Assembly: GCF_000170895.1 (NCBI RefSeq) | Contig: NZ_ABCS01000049.1 | Location: forward strand, 1 to 64,000 | Origin: Plesiocystis pacifica SIR-1 | Lineage (GTDB): Bacteria > Myxococcota_A > Polyangia > Nannocystales > Nannocystaceae | Reading direction: 5' to 3' | Length of the DNA: 64,000 bases | Shown here: positions 36,301 to 44,901 of the stretch, in pieces | Position numbering within the stretch: the first letter of the stretch is position 1 | How the letters are laid out: each line of letters opens with the position of its first letter | Program-made: the position numbers and the translations under genes | The notes under the pieces: generated by a model | Databases searched by the model: none | Told to the model about the DNA's origin: nothing | What the model saw: only the letters and a program-made list of their open reading frames with translations

Positions 36301-39300
36301 GGCCGGGCCCAGTGCAGCTTCGCCAAGCTCGAGTACGGCAGCTACGAGGTCCGGGTGGTCGCCACGGACACCGCCGTGGAGGGCTACGCCCCCAGCGTCA
36401 GCGGCTACCTCTACGTCCACCGCCCCAGCAATTACACCTACCTGCCGCGGACCCCCGTCAAAGAGCTGACCATCGATCTGAGCGCCCCCGAGGCCGAGGT
36501 CGGCGACCCGCTGACCGTCCAGGTGCGCGCGCCCTGGCAGCAGGGCCACGTCGTGCTGCTCATGGTCAAGGGCGGCCTCCACCAGGTCATCCCCCTGACC
36601 CTCGACCAGGGCCGCGCGAGCGTCGAGCTCGAGGTCAACGAGGCGTGGGCCCCCGGGGTCCACTTCACCGTCCTGGCCGTGTCCCCCGGCGATCCCCAGG
36701 CTCGGGTCCTCCCGCGCCTGCGCACCCACAGCACCCGCGTCGACGTGGGCACCGACAGCCGCAAGCTCTCGGTCCAGGTCGAGGTGCCCAAGACCGCTCA
36801 GCCCGGCCAGACCCTGCCCATCGAGGTCCACGCCCGGGACTACCGCGACCGCCCCGTCCAGGGCCACGTCAGCGTGTGGGCCGTGGACGAGGCCGTCATC
36901 GCCCTGTCCCCGCCGATCATCCCCAGCTTCGTCGAGACCTTCAGCGCCGGCTTCGGCAACGACCTGCGCTTGGGCTCGAGCTACAACGCCCTGCTCCTGC
37001 CCTACCTGCTGCGCGACGATCCTTACTCGCCGTGGCTGTTCGACCCGCGCTGGCGCGAAGGCCTGGGCCTGCGCGGCTACGGCTCGGGCGGCGGCGGGAT
37101 GGGGTCCGGCTACGGCCGGGGCTCGGGGGCGGGCTTCGGCGGCCGAGGCTCCCGCTCCCCGGCCATGCCCAAGGCCCGCAGCCAGTTCTCGAGCGCGCCG
37201 ATCTTCATCGGCGACGCGGAGCTCGGGCCCGACGGCGTCGCCCACCTCGAGGGCACCCTGCCCGACAACCTGACCACCTTCCGCGTGACCGCGGTGGTGT
37301 CCTCGCCGCTGACCGAGGGCGGCGACGCCCTCGTCGAGCCCCGCTTTGGCCTGGCCGACGGGCGCACCCGGGTCACCAAGCCCCTGGTCGCCCGCGCGGC
37401 CCTGCCCCGGGTGATGCGCCCGGGCGACACCGCCGAGCTCGGCGTGCTCGTCGACAACCTGCGCGGCGGCGCCGGGCAGCTCGAGGTCGAGGTCGCCCTC
37501 GTCGACGAAAAGGGCGAGCCCGCGGCCGACGGCGCCCTCGAGCTGCTGAGCTCGCCCCAGGCCAGCGTGGCCCTGGACGCCGGCGAGCAGGTCCGCCTGC
37601 CCTTCAGCGTCCGCGCCCACGGCACCGGCACGGCCCAGTTCGAGGTCCGCGCCCGGCTCGAGCCCAGCGCCGCGGGCAACCGCCCCGTCGCCGACGCGCT
37701 CCGCCTGCCCATCCCCGTCGAGGCCGAGCGCACCCTGTCCGACCGGGTCGCCGTCTACGGCGAGCTCGGCAGCCCGGTCGCGGCCGAGGCCGACGAGCGC
37801 CGGGGCAAGGCCGGCGCGAAGTCCCTCGCGGCCGTCATGCCCTTCGTGCTGCCCACGGAGATCGATCCCAACTACGGCGGGCTCAGCATCTCCGTGGCCT
37901 CGTCGATCCTCGGCGGGGTCGAGGACGCCGTCGCCTACCTGGTGACCTACCCCCACGGCTGCGTCGAGCAGACCTCGAGCTCGCTGCTGCCGCTCATCCC
38001 GCTGGGCGCCCTCGCCCGCCAGGGCTACCCCATGGGCATCGACGACACCGATCACTACGTCGCCGTCGGCGTCCAGCGCCTGCGCACCATGCAGCTCGGC
38101 GACGGCTCGTTCAGCTACTGGCCCGGGGGCGACGAGTCCATGCCCCACGCCAGCGCCTACGCCACCTGGGTCCTCGTCCAGGCCGATCAGGCCGGCTACC
38201 ACGTGCCCAGGGACCTGCTCGACGGCGCCGTCGCCTTCCTCCGGACCCGCGTAGTCGCGTGGCAAGGCAAGCCCGGGCCGACCCTCGAGGAGGACATCGA
38301 CGCCACCTTGGCGCTGTGGGCCCTGACCGCCGCTGGCGGGGGCACGAGCGACGAACACCAGCAGATCGACGAGGCCCTCACCCGCCTCTACGACCAGCGC
38401 CTGCGCCTGCCGGTGTTCGCCCAAGCCTACCTCGCCCTGGCCATCGCCACCCAAGAGAGCGCCGACGCCGACACCCAAAGCCAGCGCCTCGACACCCTCT
38501 TGCTCGAGCTCGGCTCCCGCGTGGACGAGCGCCAGGGCTACGCCAAGGTCGAGGGCGGCGGCTACTGGACCTGGTACTGGGACTCCAACGTGCGCAGCAG
38601 CGCCCTCGTGCTCATGGCCTTCCTCGCCCACGAGCCCGAGAACCCCATGGTCCCCAAGCTGACCCGCGGGCTGCTCGAGTCGCGCCGCGGCGGGCGGTGG
38701 GCCAACACCCAGGAGAACGCCTTCGCCCTCCTCGCCCTGGCCCGCTACGCCGCGATCTACGAGGCCGAGGAGCCCGACTTCGAGGGCCGGGTGTGGCTCG
38801 CCAACGAGCCCGTCGTGTCCATCCAGATGCAGGGCCGGGGCTTCGGCTTCGAGGACGGCTTCGCGCCCATGGCCGAGCTCCTCGCGGCCATGGCCCAGCC
38901 CGCCGACTCTGAGGCGGGGAGCGGGAAGACGGACCAGCTGGCGGACCAGCTGATCCTCGAGCGCGCCGGCACCGGGCGGATGTACTACCGCGTCGGCCTC
39001 GAGTGGGCGTCCACCGCCACCGACCTCCCGGCCAAGGCCGAGGGCGTGGCGATCCGCCGGAGCATCCGCGACGCCGAGGGGATCCTCGGCGAGAACCCCA
39101 GCATCGAGTCCGGGACCTTGCTGGCCATGGACCTCGAGCTCGAGCTCCACTCCCCCCTCGACTTCCTCGCCGCCGAGCTCCCGCTCCCGGCGGGCCTCGA
39201 GGCCATCGACATGGACATCGGCAAGGGCAAGGACGCCATGCGCATCTCCGGCCAGCGCGGCCACTGGGTCAGCCACCAGGAGCTGCGCCGCGACCGGGCC

Positions 39301-39462
39301 GTGGTGTTCGCCAACCACATGGGCGTGGGCACCTACCGGACGACCATCTTCCTGCGCGCCACGACCCCCGGCGACTACGTCATGCCCGCGGCCACGGCCG
39401 AGCTGATGTACTACCCGGAGATCTACGCGCGCACGACCGGCCAGCGCGTCAGCGTGCGCTGA
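33373..39462 (+). CDS. Bacterial alpha-2-macroglobulin lipoprotein
   Basis: A 2029-residue protease-trap protein. The signal peptide ends in a lipobox (LTAAC) and a Pro/Glu-rich linker (PAPPEPPEPPPLPEPEL) follows. MG-type beta domains fill the first 1150 residues (for example FVRDWSFFTEGPSV, YKPGEVVRAMGWAS). A Gly-rich segment (near 37080-37150) is followed by the conserved TTFRVTAVV block. The thioester motif GCVEQ lies at about residue 1530 (codon at 37960), followed by the alpha-toroid thioester domain. Such proteins trap attacking proteases covalently. The usual partner, penicillin-binding protein 1C, is not encoded beside it. The frame opens at 33130, but the ATG at 33373 begins the signal peptide. 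Confidence 0.9.
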   Translation: MPGVTALPPSPSSAAPRPGLLVAWLATFLLLTLTAACGANRGLGDHPPQINSNTEQLPTFEPATVAAGTREGDAGLREGDARSGPPAPPEPPEPPPLPEPELTAAYPQGEASPYSEITLRFNRPMVPLGTQDWMTPAEAGLRVDPPIAGKVHWIEPTRLEFVPDDPLPLARAYTVHYEAELTAVDGPSKRFVRDWSFFTEGPSVSMHVNENHWKARVLVNTSQSVKLSTLRKHTRAEVTDAQGTTRSADIKIRALPRDRDGWREADYEIRPVGRWPADSTVVIHVDKDLVGTKGPRPMGYDEHFSFEPTGHVWVNSHTCLGGNYTDGCEIGPVEFALSTPIRRGEARKVTIEPALDGGGGQATGRRYDWRRSGPPKALDAYDTIRVWGEFEVGKTYTVTISGLKDIHGQTQADPYVETLTFVEPPPALDVSPRSGTFPAAEPTMAGVESRHLESLVTRAVVLTGETAVDAYLAYTQFGGNDPAREAPLVRALAKIPTRDHALSHKGGFAWSSATIDLQAESGHQTGLVAFEIAPGPLLARAQGRRVPKSKRGLIQLSDLGVSVADTAPRGVIRVAKLSTDAPAAGAIVELVDGKGDVVPVGRADGDGLVELGPELDVAPGQLLRVRHDGDSLLMSARELASLHHHPSWHDTELRPGEKVRAALMTERSLYKPGEVVRAMGWASVASPYELSSLTPLPKNTKVALELRDFRDELIDTATVQAKAHGKFWATLEVPDTASLGDYTVTAKLLNDSVQASLRVKDYAVPEFEVSATLADGDLHHGERTSAKVRASYYFGGPVPMTRFRDVTQCTVTDFRPPGFEPNWRVGPRREWRRHYASTGGYSVVRPITPAQEQGRMDYELTPSSSDTGLPATCKHSVAVADASEREIGAEATVWLHPQFYLGMAHTRSIEAGETLEVDARTVDYDGSARPVDSVVIELTRSYSREQYERVDGEREFVGFVHEREVLPACTTQTDGEGRAQCSFAKLEYGSYEVRVVATDTAVEGYAPSVSGYLYVHRPSNYTYLPRTPVKELTIDLSAPEAEVGDPLTVQVRAPWQQGHVVLLMVKGGLHQVIPLTLDQGRASVELEVNEAWAPGVHFTVLAVSPGDPQARVLPRLRTHSTRVDVGTDSRKLSVQVEVPKTAQPGQTLPIEVHARDYRDRPVQGHVSVWAVDEAVIALSPPIIPSFVETFSAGFGNDLRLGSSYNALLLPYLLRDDPYSPWLFDPRWREGLGLRGYGSGGGGMGSGYGRGSGAGFGGRGSRSPAMPKARSQFSSAPIFIGDAELGPDGVAHLEGTLPDNLTTFRVTAVVSSPLTEGGDALVEPRFGLADGRTRVTKPLVARAALPRVMRPGDTAELGVLVDNLRGGAGQLEVEVALVDEKGEPAADGALELLSSPQASVALDAGEQVRLPFSVRAHGTGTAQFEVRARLEPSAAGNRPVADALRLPIPVEAERTLSDRVAVYGELGSPVAAEADERRGKAGAKSLAAVMPFVLPTEIDPNYGGLSISVASSILGGVEDAVAYLVTYPHGCVEQTSSSLLPLIPLGALARQGYPMGIDDTDHYVAVGVQRLRTMQLGDGSFSYWPGGDESMPHASAYATWVLVQADQAGYHVPRDLLDGAVAFLRTRVVAWQGKPGPTLEEDIDATLALWALTAAGGGTSDEHQQIDEALTRLYDQRLRLPVFAQAYLALAIATQESADADTQSQRLDTLLLELGSRVDERQGYAKVEGGGYWTWYWDSNVRSSALVLMAFLAHEPENPMVPKLTRGLLESRRGGRWANTQENAFALLALARYAAIYEAEEPDFEGRVWLANEPVVSIQMQGRGFGFEDGFAPMAELLAAMAQPADSEAGSGKTDQLADQLILERAGTGRMYYRVGLEWASTATDLPAKAEGVAIRRSIRDAEGILGENPSIESGTLLAMDLELELHSPLDFLAAELPLPAGLEAIDMDIGKGKDAMRISGQRGHWVSHQELRRDRAVVFANHMGVGTYRTTIFLRATTPGDYVMPAATAELMYYPEIYARTTGQRVSVR

Positions 39463-39466
39463 CCGT

Positions 39467-40480
39467 TCATTCCGGGTCTGCGCAGCAGCGCAGGCCCGTG
39501 TTCTTCCACTGGTAGTCCCGCGTCCGCAGCGAGGAGATGTCGCAGGCCGCGAGCGACGGCTCCGTGGAGTAGCCGCCGCCGCGGCGCAGGCAGGTCCCCT
39601 CCTGGTCGTCGCAGCTGTTGGTCCACTCCCAGACGTTGCCGCTCATGTCGAACAACCCCGCGAGGCCCCCCTCGCAGCCCGGCGCTGCGCCGACCGGGAG
39701 GGGCCCGTCCATCTCCCTGTCCCCGTTTTCGTTGCACAGCCCGGGGATGTGCCCGGGCCCGTAGGGGTAGGCGTTGGTCAGCGACTCGCCCACGCAGGCC
39801 CGGTACCACTCGCTGGTCAGGTCGTCGAGCAAGGCCGGGCTGCCCGCTCCGCCGCCGACGGCCCCGCACAGGTGCTTGCCCTGCCACTCGCAAAAGGCGT
39901 AGGCGTCGCACCAGTCGACCCAGACCACGGGCTCGTCCTGGTCGCCGTTGAACTGCGCGTCCCAGTCGTTGGGCACGTAGGTCTGGTTGGCGTCGCAGTC
40001 CGCGGGCAGATCGAGGATCGGGCCGGCGTCGAGGAAGGCGGCGTAGTCGGCCACGCGGACCTCGGTGGCGTCGATGCGCATCTCGTTGGCCGCGTCGGCG
40101 ACCATGCCCTCGAAGCTGCCGCCGGTCCCCGAGCCGTCCGTCTCGGTCTCGGTGGTCTCCGTATCCGTCGACTCCGTCGTGTCTGAGGACTCCGTCGTGT
40201 CCGTCGACTCCGTCGTGTCCATCGTGTCCGTGTCCGTGTCCGTGTCCGTCGATTCCGTCGACTCCGTGGAAGACTCCGCCTCCGTCGTGTCCTCTGTGGA
40301 CGACGCCTCGCTCGTCGACTCCGTGCCCTCCAGGCTCCCGCCCGTGGTCGAGTCGGCGCCGGTGTCCGTGGCGACCTCGTCCCCGCCCGCGTCGACGAAG
40401 TCCGGGTTGACCTCGAAGAAACGACACCCACCCGCGAGACCGAGCGCGGCGAGCAGCAGAGCGACCGAGGAGCGGTGCAT
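39467..40480 (-). CDS. SUMF1/FGE-fold lipoprotein (copy 2)
   Basis: A 337-residue lipoprotein (lipobox LAGGC). A long Ser/Thr/Asp/Glu linker (STESTESTDTDTDTDTMDTT) leads to a SUMF1 fold: MRIDATEVRVADYAAFL, VVWVDWCDAYAFCEWQGKHL, LTSEWYRAC, LAGLFDMSGNVWEWTNSC and CLRRGGGY. Many Cys suggest disulfides in the periplasm or outside. The paired catalytic Cys arrangement of true FGE is not evident near the C-terminus (SSLRTRDYQWKNTGLRCC), so formylglycine formation is not claimed. It is convergent with the macroglobulin gene (4-nt gap). TAGGAT lies 6 nt before the ATG. Confidence 0.85.
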   Translation of the reverse strand: MHRSSVALLLAALGLAGGCRFFEVNPDFVDAGGDEVATDTGADSTTGGSLEGTESTSEASSTEDTTEAESSTESTESTDTDTDTDTMDTTESTDTTESSDTTESTDTETTETETDGSGTGGSFEGMVADAANEMRIDATEVRVADYAAFLDAGPILDLPADCDANQTYVPNDWDAQFNGDQDEPVVWVDWCDAYAFCEWQGKHLCGAVGGGAGSPALLDDLTSEWYRACVGESLTNAYPYGPGHIPGLCNENGDREMDGPLPVGAAPGCEGGLAGLFDMSGNVWEWTNSCDDQEGTCLRRGGGYSTEPSLAACDISSLRTRDYQWKNTGLRCCADPE

Positions 40481-40486
40481 GCTCGC

Positions 40487-40492
40487 ATCCTA
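40487..40492 (-). promoter_or_regulatory. Leaderless-type -10 element (TAGGAT, 6 nt before ATG)
   Basis: TAGGAT on the minus strand, 6 nt before the ATG at 40480 of the second SUMF1 lipoprotein. Confidence 0.55.
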
Positions 40493-40594
40493 CACCTGGC
40501 TCGCACCCCACGAGGTGCGCTCGAGCGCGCATTCGGCCCGTGCTCGGGTCCGCGCCCAAGGCCCCTCGCCCTCTTTTCGACCGGCTAGCTGCGT

Positions 40595-40600
40595 TACACT
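40595..40600 (+). promoter_or_regulatory. Leaderless-type -10 element (TACACT, 8 nt before GTG)
   Basis: TACACT ends 8 nt before the GTG at 40609. It shares the TACNCT form with the elements before the kinases at 44916 and 52547. Confidence 0.55.
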
Positions 40601-40608
40601 GCTCCCTC

Positions 40609-42300
40609 GTGGCCAGCGGCGAGCACACGCCCCCAACCACACGGCCGGTGGGGCAGGCGGACACCATCGACTCGTCCCAAGACGCGGGCAAGCGCGCGCA
40701 GGACGAGGACGAGGACGTCGACCTGAGCGGGATGACCTTCGCCAACCGCTACAAGCTCGTGCACATCCTCGGGCGCGGCGGCATGGGCGAGGTCTACCTC
40801 GCGGACCACACCGTCATCCCCAAGCAGTACGCGGTCAAGGTGCTCAGCGCCCGCCGGCTCACCGGCGGCGACGCCCTCGAGCGCTTCATGCAAGAGGCGC
40901 GCACGGCCTCCTCGATCCGCCACCCCAACGTCGTCGAGATCACCGACTTTGGCTTCTCCACCGAGGGCCTGCCCTACCTGGTCATGGAGTACCTCGACGG
41001 CGAGGAGCTCGCGACCTTGATGAAGCGCGACGGCCCCCTGCCCTGGCCGCGGGTCCGCGCGTTCATGCTGCAGCTGCTCGAGGCCCTCCACGCGGCCCAC
41101 CAACGAGGCGTCATCCACCGCGACGTGAAGCCGCAAAACTGCATCCGGCTGTACGCTGCGGAGCCTGGCAAGGATCTCAAGGTCCTCGACTTCGGCCTCG
41201 CCAAGGTCATCGACGAGGAGCTCAAGACCGAGTCGCTGACCGAGACCGGCGTGCTCATGGGCACGGTCCACTACATGTCCCCAGAGCAGGCGCGCAGCGA
41301 GGCCATCGACGCGCGCACCGACATCTACTCCGCCGGCGTCGTCGCCTACCAGATGCTCACGGGGCAGCTGCCCTTCCAGGCCCCGCGCATGACCGGCGTG
41401 CTGTCCAAGCTGCTCATCGATCCGGTCCCGGCCATGGCCGACGCCGCGCCCGGGGTCAACGTGCCGGCGGTCGTCGAGGACGTCGTGGTCCGGGCGATGG
41501 CCAAGAACCCCGACCACCGCTACGCCAGCGCGGCCGCCTTCGCCGAGGCGATTCGATCGCTGCCCGAGGACCCCCGCGAGCTCGCGCGCATGGGCGCCTT
41601 CCCGTGGCGCAAGGTCGCCCTCGCGGTCGGGCTCGTCGTGGTCTTGCTGATCACCCTGCGCGCGATCGCCAACGGGATGGCTGGGGACGGCCCGGACACC
41701 CCCGGCGAAGCGGCCGGCTTCGCGGACGTCCCCGAAGGCGTGCCCGTTCGCCTGCCCCCCAAACCCGAGGATGGGGGCGAGGAGGAGGCCAAGGTCGGCA
41801 CGGTGTCCGGCAAGGGGCGGCCGAGCGAGGTGTTCGCGCCAACCTCCCAGCCCGGAGCGAAGGCCGGTTCTGAGGCCGGCGGCGCGGGAGGAGCTGCCGG
41901 GACGCCGAGCGTGGCCGCTCCCCCAGTCGAGACGCCGAGCAAGGCCAAGGGCTCGGGCAAGAGCAAGGGTTCGGGCAAGGGCGAGGGCACCAAGGCCCCG
42001 GCCCCCAGCGACCCGCCCGCGGACACCCCGTCCACGCCCGGGGCCACGACCACCTACACCTTCGTCCTCGACGCGGCCGGTCGCAGCTGCGACCTGAAGG
42101 TCGACGACCGCCGCCAAGACTGCGGCGACGGGCGCAAGCTCTACCTCACCGAGGGCGGCCACGAGCTGCGCTGGCGCTTCTCCGGGGGCGCGTGGCAATC
42201 CGAGACGCTCACGGTTCAGCCTGGACCCCGGCGCTGCTTGCTGCTGTACTCGGACGCCGCGCAGGTGATGGGCGGAGGCTGCCCCGGAGGATCGCAATGA
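40609..42300 (+). CDS. Ser/Thr protein kinase with transmembrane segment and small C-terminal domain
   Basis: A 563-residue kinase: YKLVHILGRGGMGEVYLAD, AVKVLSAR with the catalytic Lys, HRDVKPQN and DFGLAKV, then HYMSPEQAR. A transmembrane helix (VALAVGLVVVLLITLRAI) follows the kinase domain. Next come a disordered Pro/Ala/Gly/Lys linker and an 80-residue PEGA-like beta domain (TYTFVLDAAGRSCDLKV, GGHELRWRFSGG). The outer domain probably binds the cell wall or a ligand. The start is the GTG at 40609; an in-frame ATG at 40540 is upstream of the promoter-like hexamer. Its stop overlaps the next gene (ATGA). Confidence 0.85.
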   Translation: MASGEHTPPTTRPVGQADTIDSSQDAGKRAQDEDEDVDLSGMTFANRYKLVHILGRGGMGEVYLADHTVIPKQYAVKVLSARRLTGGDALERFMQEARTASSIRHPNVVEITDFGFSTEGLPYLVMEYLDGEELATLMKRDGPLPWPRVRAFMLQLLEALHAAHQRGVIHRDVKPQNCIRLYAAEPGKDLKVLDFGLAKVIDEELKTESLTETGVLMGTVHYMSPEQARSEAIDARTDIYSAGVVAYQMLTGQLPFQAPRMTGVLSKLLIDPVPAMADAAPGVNVPAVVEDVVVRAMAKNPDHRYASAAAFAEAIRSLPEDPRELARMGAFPWRKVALAVGLVVVLLITLRAIANGMAGDGPDTPGEAAGFADVPEGVPVRLPPKPEDGGEEEAKVGTVSGKGRPSEVFAPTSQPGAKAGSEAGGAGGAAGTPSVAAPPVETPSKAKGSGKSKGSGKGEGTKAPAPSDPPADTPSTPGATTTYTFVLDAAGRSCDLKVDDRRQDCGDGRKLYLTEGGHELRWRFSGGAWQSETLTVQPGPRRCLLLYSDAAQVMGGGCPGGSQ

Positions 42301-43214
42301 ACGCGCTGCTGCTCACCAGCATCCTTGCCGGCTCCGTCCCCAGCCCGAGCCTCGGACACGCCCTCGCCCCCGGCGAGCCGCGCGAGTGCGTGGCCATCGA
42401 CGTCCGCCCGCGCGCCCCGGGGGGCCAGGAGGCCCCGCCCCTCGAGACGACCATCGCAACCGCCGACTTGCCGGCCCTCGAGGCCCTGCTCGACCGCGTC
42501 GTCGATCGCCTCGAGCGGCGCGGGTGCACCGAGACCGCGGGCGAGGTGCTGCGCCTGGCCCTCGAGCGCACCCTGACCCTCGCCGAAGACCGCTCGACGA
42601 CCGCGACCGCCGAACAGCTCGACGACCTCCGGGTCCACATCGAGCTCGTGCTGATCCGCTTGAACTACCGCCGAGGCTGCGACGCGCTCGTGTGCGGCGA
42701 GTCGGACATGAGCCAGTGCGCCGCCGTCGACGAGCTCGCCGCGCTGTTCGAGGCCAACCCCGGCACCTCCCCCGAGCGCCTGCGCGAGTGGCTGCTCGAC
42801 GCCCCCGGCGATCCCGAGCCCCTCGAGTGCGCCTTCGAGGCCGCGACCACGACCTGCCCCCTGCCCGTGGTCGAGACCCGCACGCGCCCCGACATGCGCC
42901 GCGAGATCTTGATCGGCGCGAGCTCGGCCGGCCTCGCCGTGGGCGTGACGGCGGTGATCCTCGGCAGCGTGCTCGTGGCGATCCACCAGCGCTGCCCCGG
43001 TGGCATCCCGGCCACGGAGTGCTCGCACCGCTTCTCGACGGTCCAAGAGGGCGCGGCGACCCTGGCCCTGGGCGGCGTCGCGCTGATCGGCTCGGGCGTC
43101 GCCCTGGGCGTCGGCCTGCCCCGGCTGAGCGCAGACGTGAGCGCTCCGCCTGCGTCCGCGCCCACGACCCAGCGCGGCTGGGGCGTGAACCTCAGCTGGG
43201 GCATGCGCTTTTAG
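42297..43214 (+). CDS. Unknown membrane protein coupled to the kinase
   Basis: A 305-residue protein. The N-terminus is a signal-like segment (ALLLTSILAGSVPSPSLGHA). A helical Cys-containing region of about 190 residues follows (CDALVCGESDMSQCAAV). Near residues 200-280 are two hydrophobic helices (IGASSAGLAVGVTAVILGSV and AATLALGGVALIGSGVALGV). No family recognised. The ATG overlaps the kinase stop (ATGA), so the two are made together and this protein is a candidate kinase substrate, sensor or anchor. Its TAG stop overlaps the stop of the convergent CapA-like gene by 4 nt. Confidence 0.65.
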   Translation: MNALLLTSILAGSVPSPSLGHALAPGEPRECVAIDVRPRAPGGQEAPPLETTIATADLPALEALLDRVVDRLERRGCTETAGEVLRLALERTLTLAEDRSTTATAEQLDDLRVHIELVLIRLNYRRGCDALVCGESDMSQCAAVDELAALFEANPGTSPERLREWLLDAPGDPEPLECAFEAATTTCPLPVVETRTRPDMRREILIGASSAGLAVGVTAVILGSVLVAIHQRCPGGIPATECSHRFSTVQEGAATLALGGVALIGSGVALGVGLPRLSADVSAPPASAPTTQRGWGVNLSWGMRF

Positions 43215-44755
43215 CCGGCCGATTTGGCCCCGGCCGCCGCCGCTTCGGCCGCTGCGGCTTCGGCCGCCGCTGCTGCCTCGGCCTCCGGCGAGCCGGGGAT
43301 CAAGATCGGCTCGTCGAGCTCCGCCCACGCGGGCGTGGCCGCGGGTCGCCAGCTCGGATCGCAGTGCGGATCGCCGCGCTTGTCTCCCTCGGGCGCGACC
43401 AGGTTCGCCCCGCCCAACAGCGCGACCAAAAGCCCGCGGGCGTCGGCCGGACCCTCGACCCGATCGATGGCCTCGACGAAGAAGCGCTTGCCGTCCTGGC
43501 GGACGTGGAGCGGCAGGTAGCGCGCCCCGGCGATGCGCAGGCGCGGACCCGGGGCGGCGACCGCTTCGGCCGTCTCGCCGACTTCAGCGGCTTCGTCGAC
43601 GACGAAGGTCAGGTAGAGCAGCACCGAGCTGCGCCGCGAGAGCTCGGGCTGGTGGCTGGCGAAATTGCCCAGGGAGTGGAAGATCAGCCCCTCGCGCCCG
43701 TCGCTGGCCTCGACCTTCTCCCACGGCTGGATCACGTGGGGGTGGCTGGCGATGACCGCCGTCGCGCCGGCCTCGATCCACCCGCGCGCGATCCTCTGCT
43801 CGCGCTCCCGGGGGAAGTGGCTGTACTCCTTGCCCCAGTGCGGCGTGACGATGACCGCGTCGACCTTGGGCTTGCGCTTGGCGTAGCGCCCCCGGCCGAG
43901 CAGGCGCTCGATGGTCTTGCCCACCGCCGCCCCGTCGCCGCAGCGCAGCACCTGCCCGTTGGGATCCTCGATCTGGTTGGTGTGCTTGGTGCACGCGATC
44001 CAGGCCAGGGACAGGTCCCCGACCCGGGTGATCGCGTGCCAGCGCTCCGGGCCCTCGGCGGCGCGCGTGCCCGTAAAGCGCAGGCGCGCGCGCTCGAGGG
44101 CCTCGACGGTGCGATCGACCCCCAGCGGCCCACGATCGAGGGCGTGGTTGTTGGCCGTCGAGACCACGTCGATCCCCGCCCGGACCAGGTCCTTGGCCAC
44201 GGAGCGGTGGTAGTTGAAGCGCGGGTAGCCGCTGTAGACCACGCCGTCGTAGCTGCGCCCGGGGTCCTCGACCTCGACGAAGTCCCGGTCCAGACCCGCG
44301 GCCAGGGGACCCTCGAGGTTGAGGTAGGTCAGCTCCGGCTCGGCGAGCAAGTCGGCGATGTTGGCCCACAGCACCTCCGCGCCTTCTTTGTCCTTGGCGT
44401 CGTAGGCCTGGCGCTGGAGCTCGCGGTGGAGCAGGAGGTCGCCGCCAAAGGCGACGGTGAAGCGCGGGCCCTCGGCGCACGCGGCCGAAAATTGCAGGTA
44501 GTCCTCGGGCAGGGGCTCGGGCTGTGCCGGTTCGGGCTCGGGCTGTGTCGGTTCGGGCTCGGGCTCCGCGTCCGCCTCGGCTTTTGCTTGGGCGAAGCCC
44601 GAGCTCGGCGCGAGCGGCTGCTCCGTGGCCCCCGAAGCGACGCCGCCCTGGCTGTCGACGGGCGGGCGCGCGGGGCAGGCCGACGCGAGCCCGAGCACGG
44701 CGAGCACGACCCAGCTCCGGGGCTCGACGGCCCGGCTCCTCGCCCCGCGGATCAT
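43211..44755 (-). CDS. CapA/PgsA-type metallophosphatase-fold lipoprotein
   Basis: A 514-residue lipoprotein (lipobox LASAC). The calcineurin-like CapA fold shows AFGGDLLLHREL, YLNLEGPLA, VSTANNHALDRG, VIVTPHWGKEY, VIASHPHVIQPWE and HSLGNFASHQ, covering the expected metal ligands. Relatives take part in poly-gamma-glutamate capsule synthesis or export, but many CapA homologues lie outside capsule loci. The last 30 residues are an Ala/Glu run (EAEAAAAAEAAAAEAAAAG), an extended helix. The ATG at 44755 is supported by TACACT 6 nt upstream. A broken poly-gamma-glutamate hydrolase gene lies 2.5 kb away. Confidence 0.85.
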   Translation of the reverse strand: MIRGARSRAVEPRSWVVLAVLGLASACPARPPVDSQGGVASGATEQPLAPSSGFAQAKAEADAEPEPEPTQPEPEPAQPEPLPEDYLQFSAACAEGPRFTVAFGGDLLLHRELQRQAYDAKDKEGAEVLWANIADLLAEPELTYLNLEGPLAAGLDRDFVEVEDPGRSYDGVVYSGYPRFNYHRSVAKDLVRAGIDVVSTANNHALDRGPLGVDRTVEALERARLRFTGTRAAEGPERWHAITRVGDLSLAWIACTKHTNQIEDPNGQVLRCGDGAAVGKTIERLLGRGRYAKRKPKVDAVIVTPHWGKEYSHFPREREQRIARGWIEAGATAVIASHPHVIQPWEKVEASDGREGLIFHSLGNFASHQPELSRRSSVLLYLTFVVDEAAEVGETAEAVAAPGPRLRIAGARYLPLHVRQDGKRFFVEAIDRVEGPADARGLLVALLGGANLVAPEGDKRGDPHCDPSWRPAATPAWAELDEPILIPGSPEAEAAAAAEAAAAEAAAAGAKSAG

Positions 44756-44761
44756 CGGCGG

Positions 44762-44767
44762 AGTGTA
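44762..44767 (-). promoter_or_regulatory. Leaderless-type -10 element (TACACT, 6 nt before ATG)
   Basis: TACACT on the minus strand, 6 nt before the ATG at 44755 of the CapA-like gene. Confidence 0.55.
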
Positions 44768-44901
44768 ACGAAGGTCCCGATCCCCGAGTGGGCGAGCCGC
44801 CCGCGCCCCACGCGCAGGTTTCGGCGAGGCGGCGCGGACCGAGCTCACCGGCACCAGCGCTCTGGCCGCGCTTGCCGGTGGGCCCCCGCCCGCGGGCCTG
44901 A

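Noticed and set aside
32113..39318. A 2401-codon minus-strand open frame opposite the macroglobulin gene
   Set aside because: It is a shadow: in GC-rich DNA with G/C third positions the complementary frame has few stops. Its translation is low-complexity and only the first part overlaps the real kinase gene in another frame.
40200..40260. Short regular GTGTCC repeats resembling a CRISPR or minisatellite
   Set aside because: They are in-frame codons for Asp-Thr/Ser-Thr linker residues, with no spacers.
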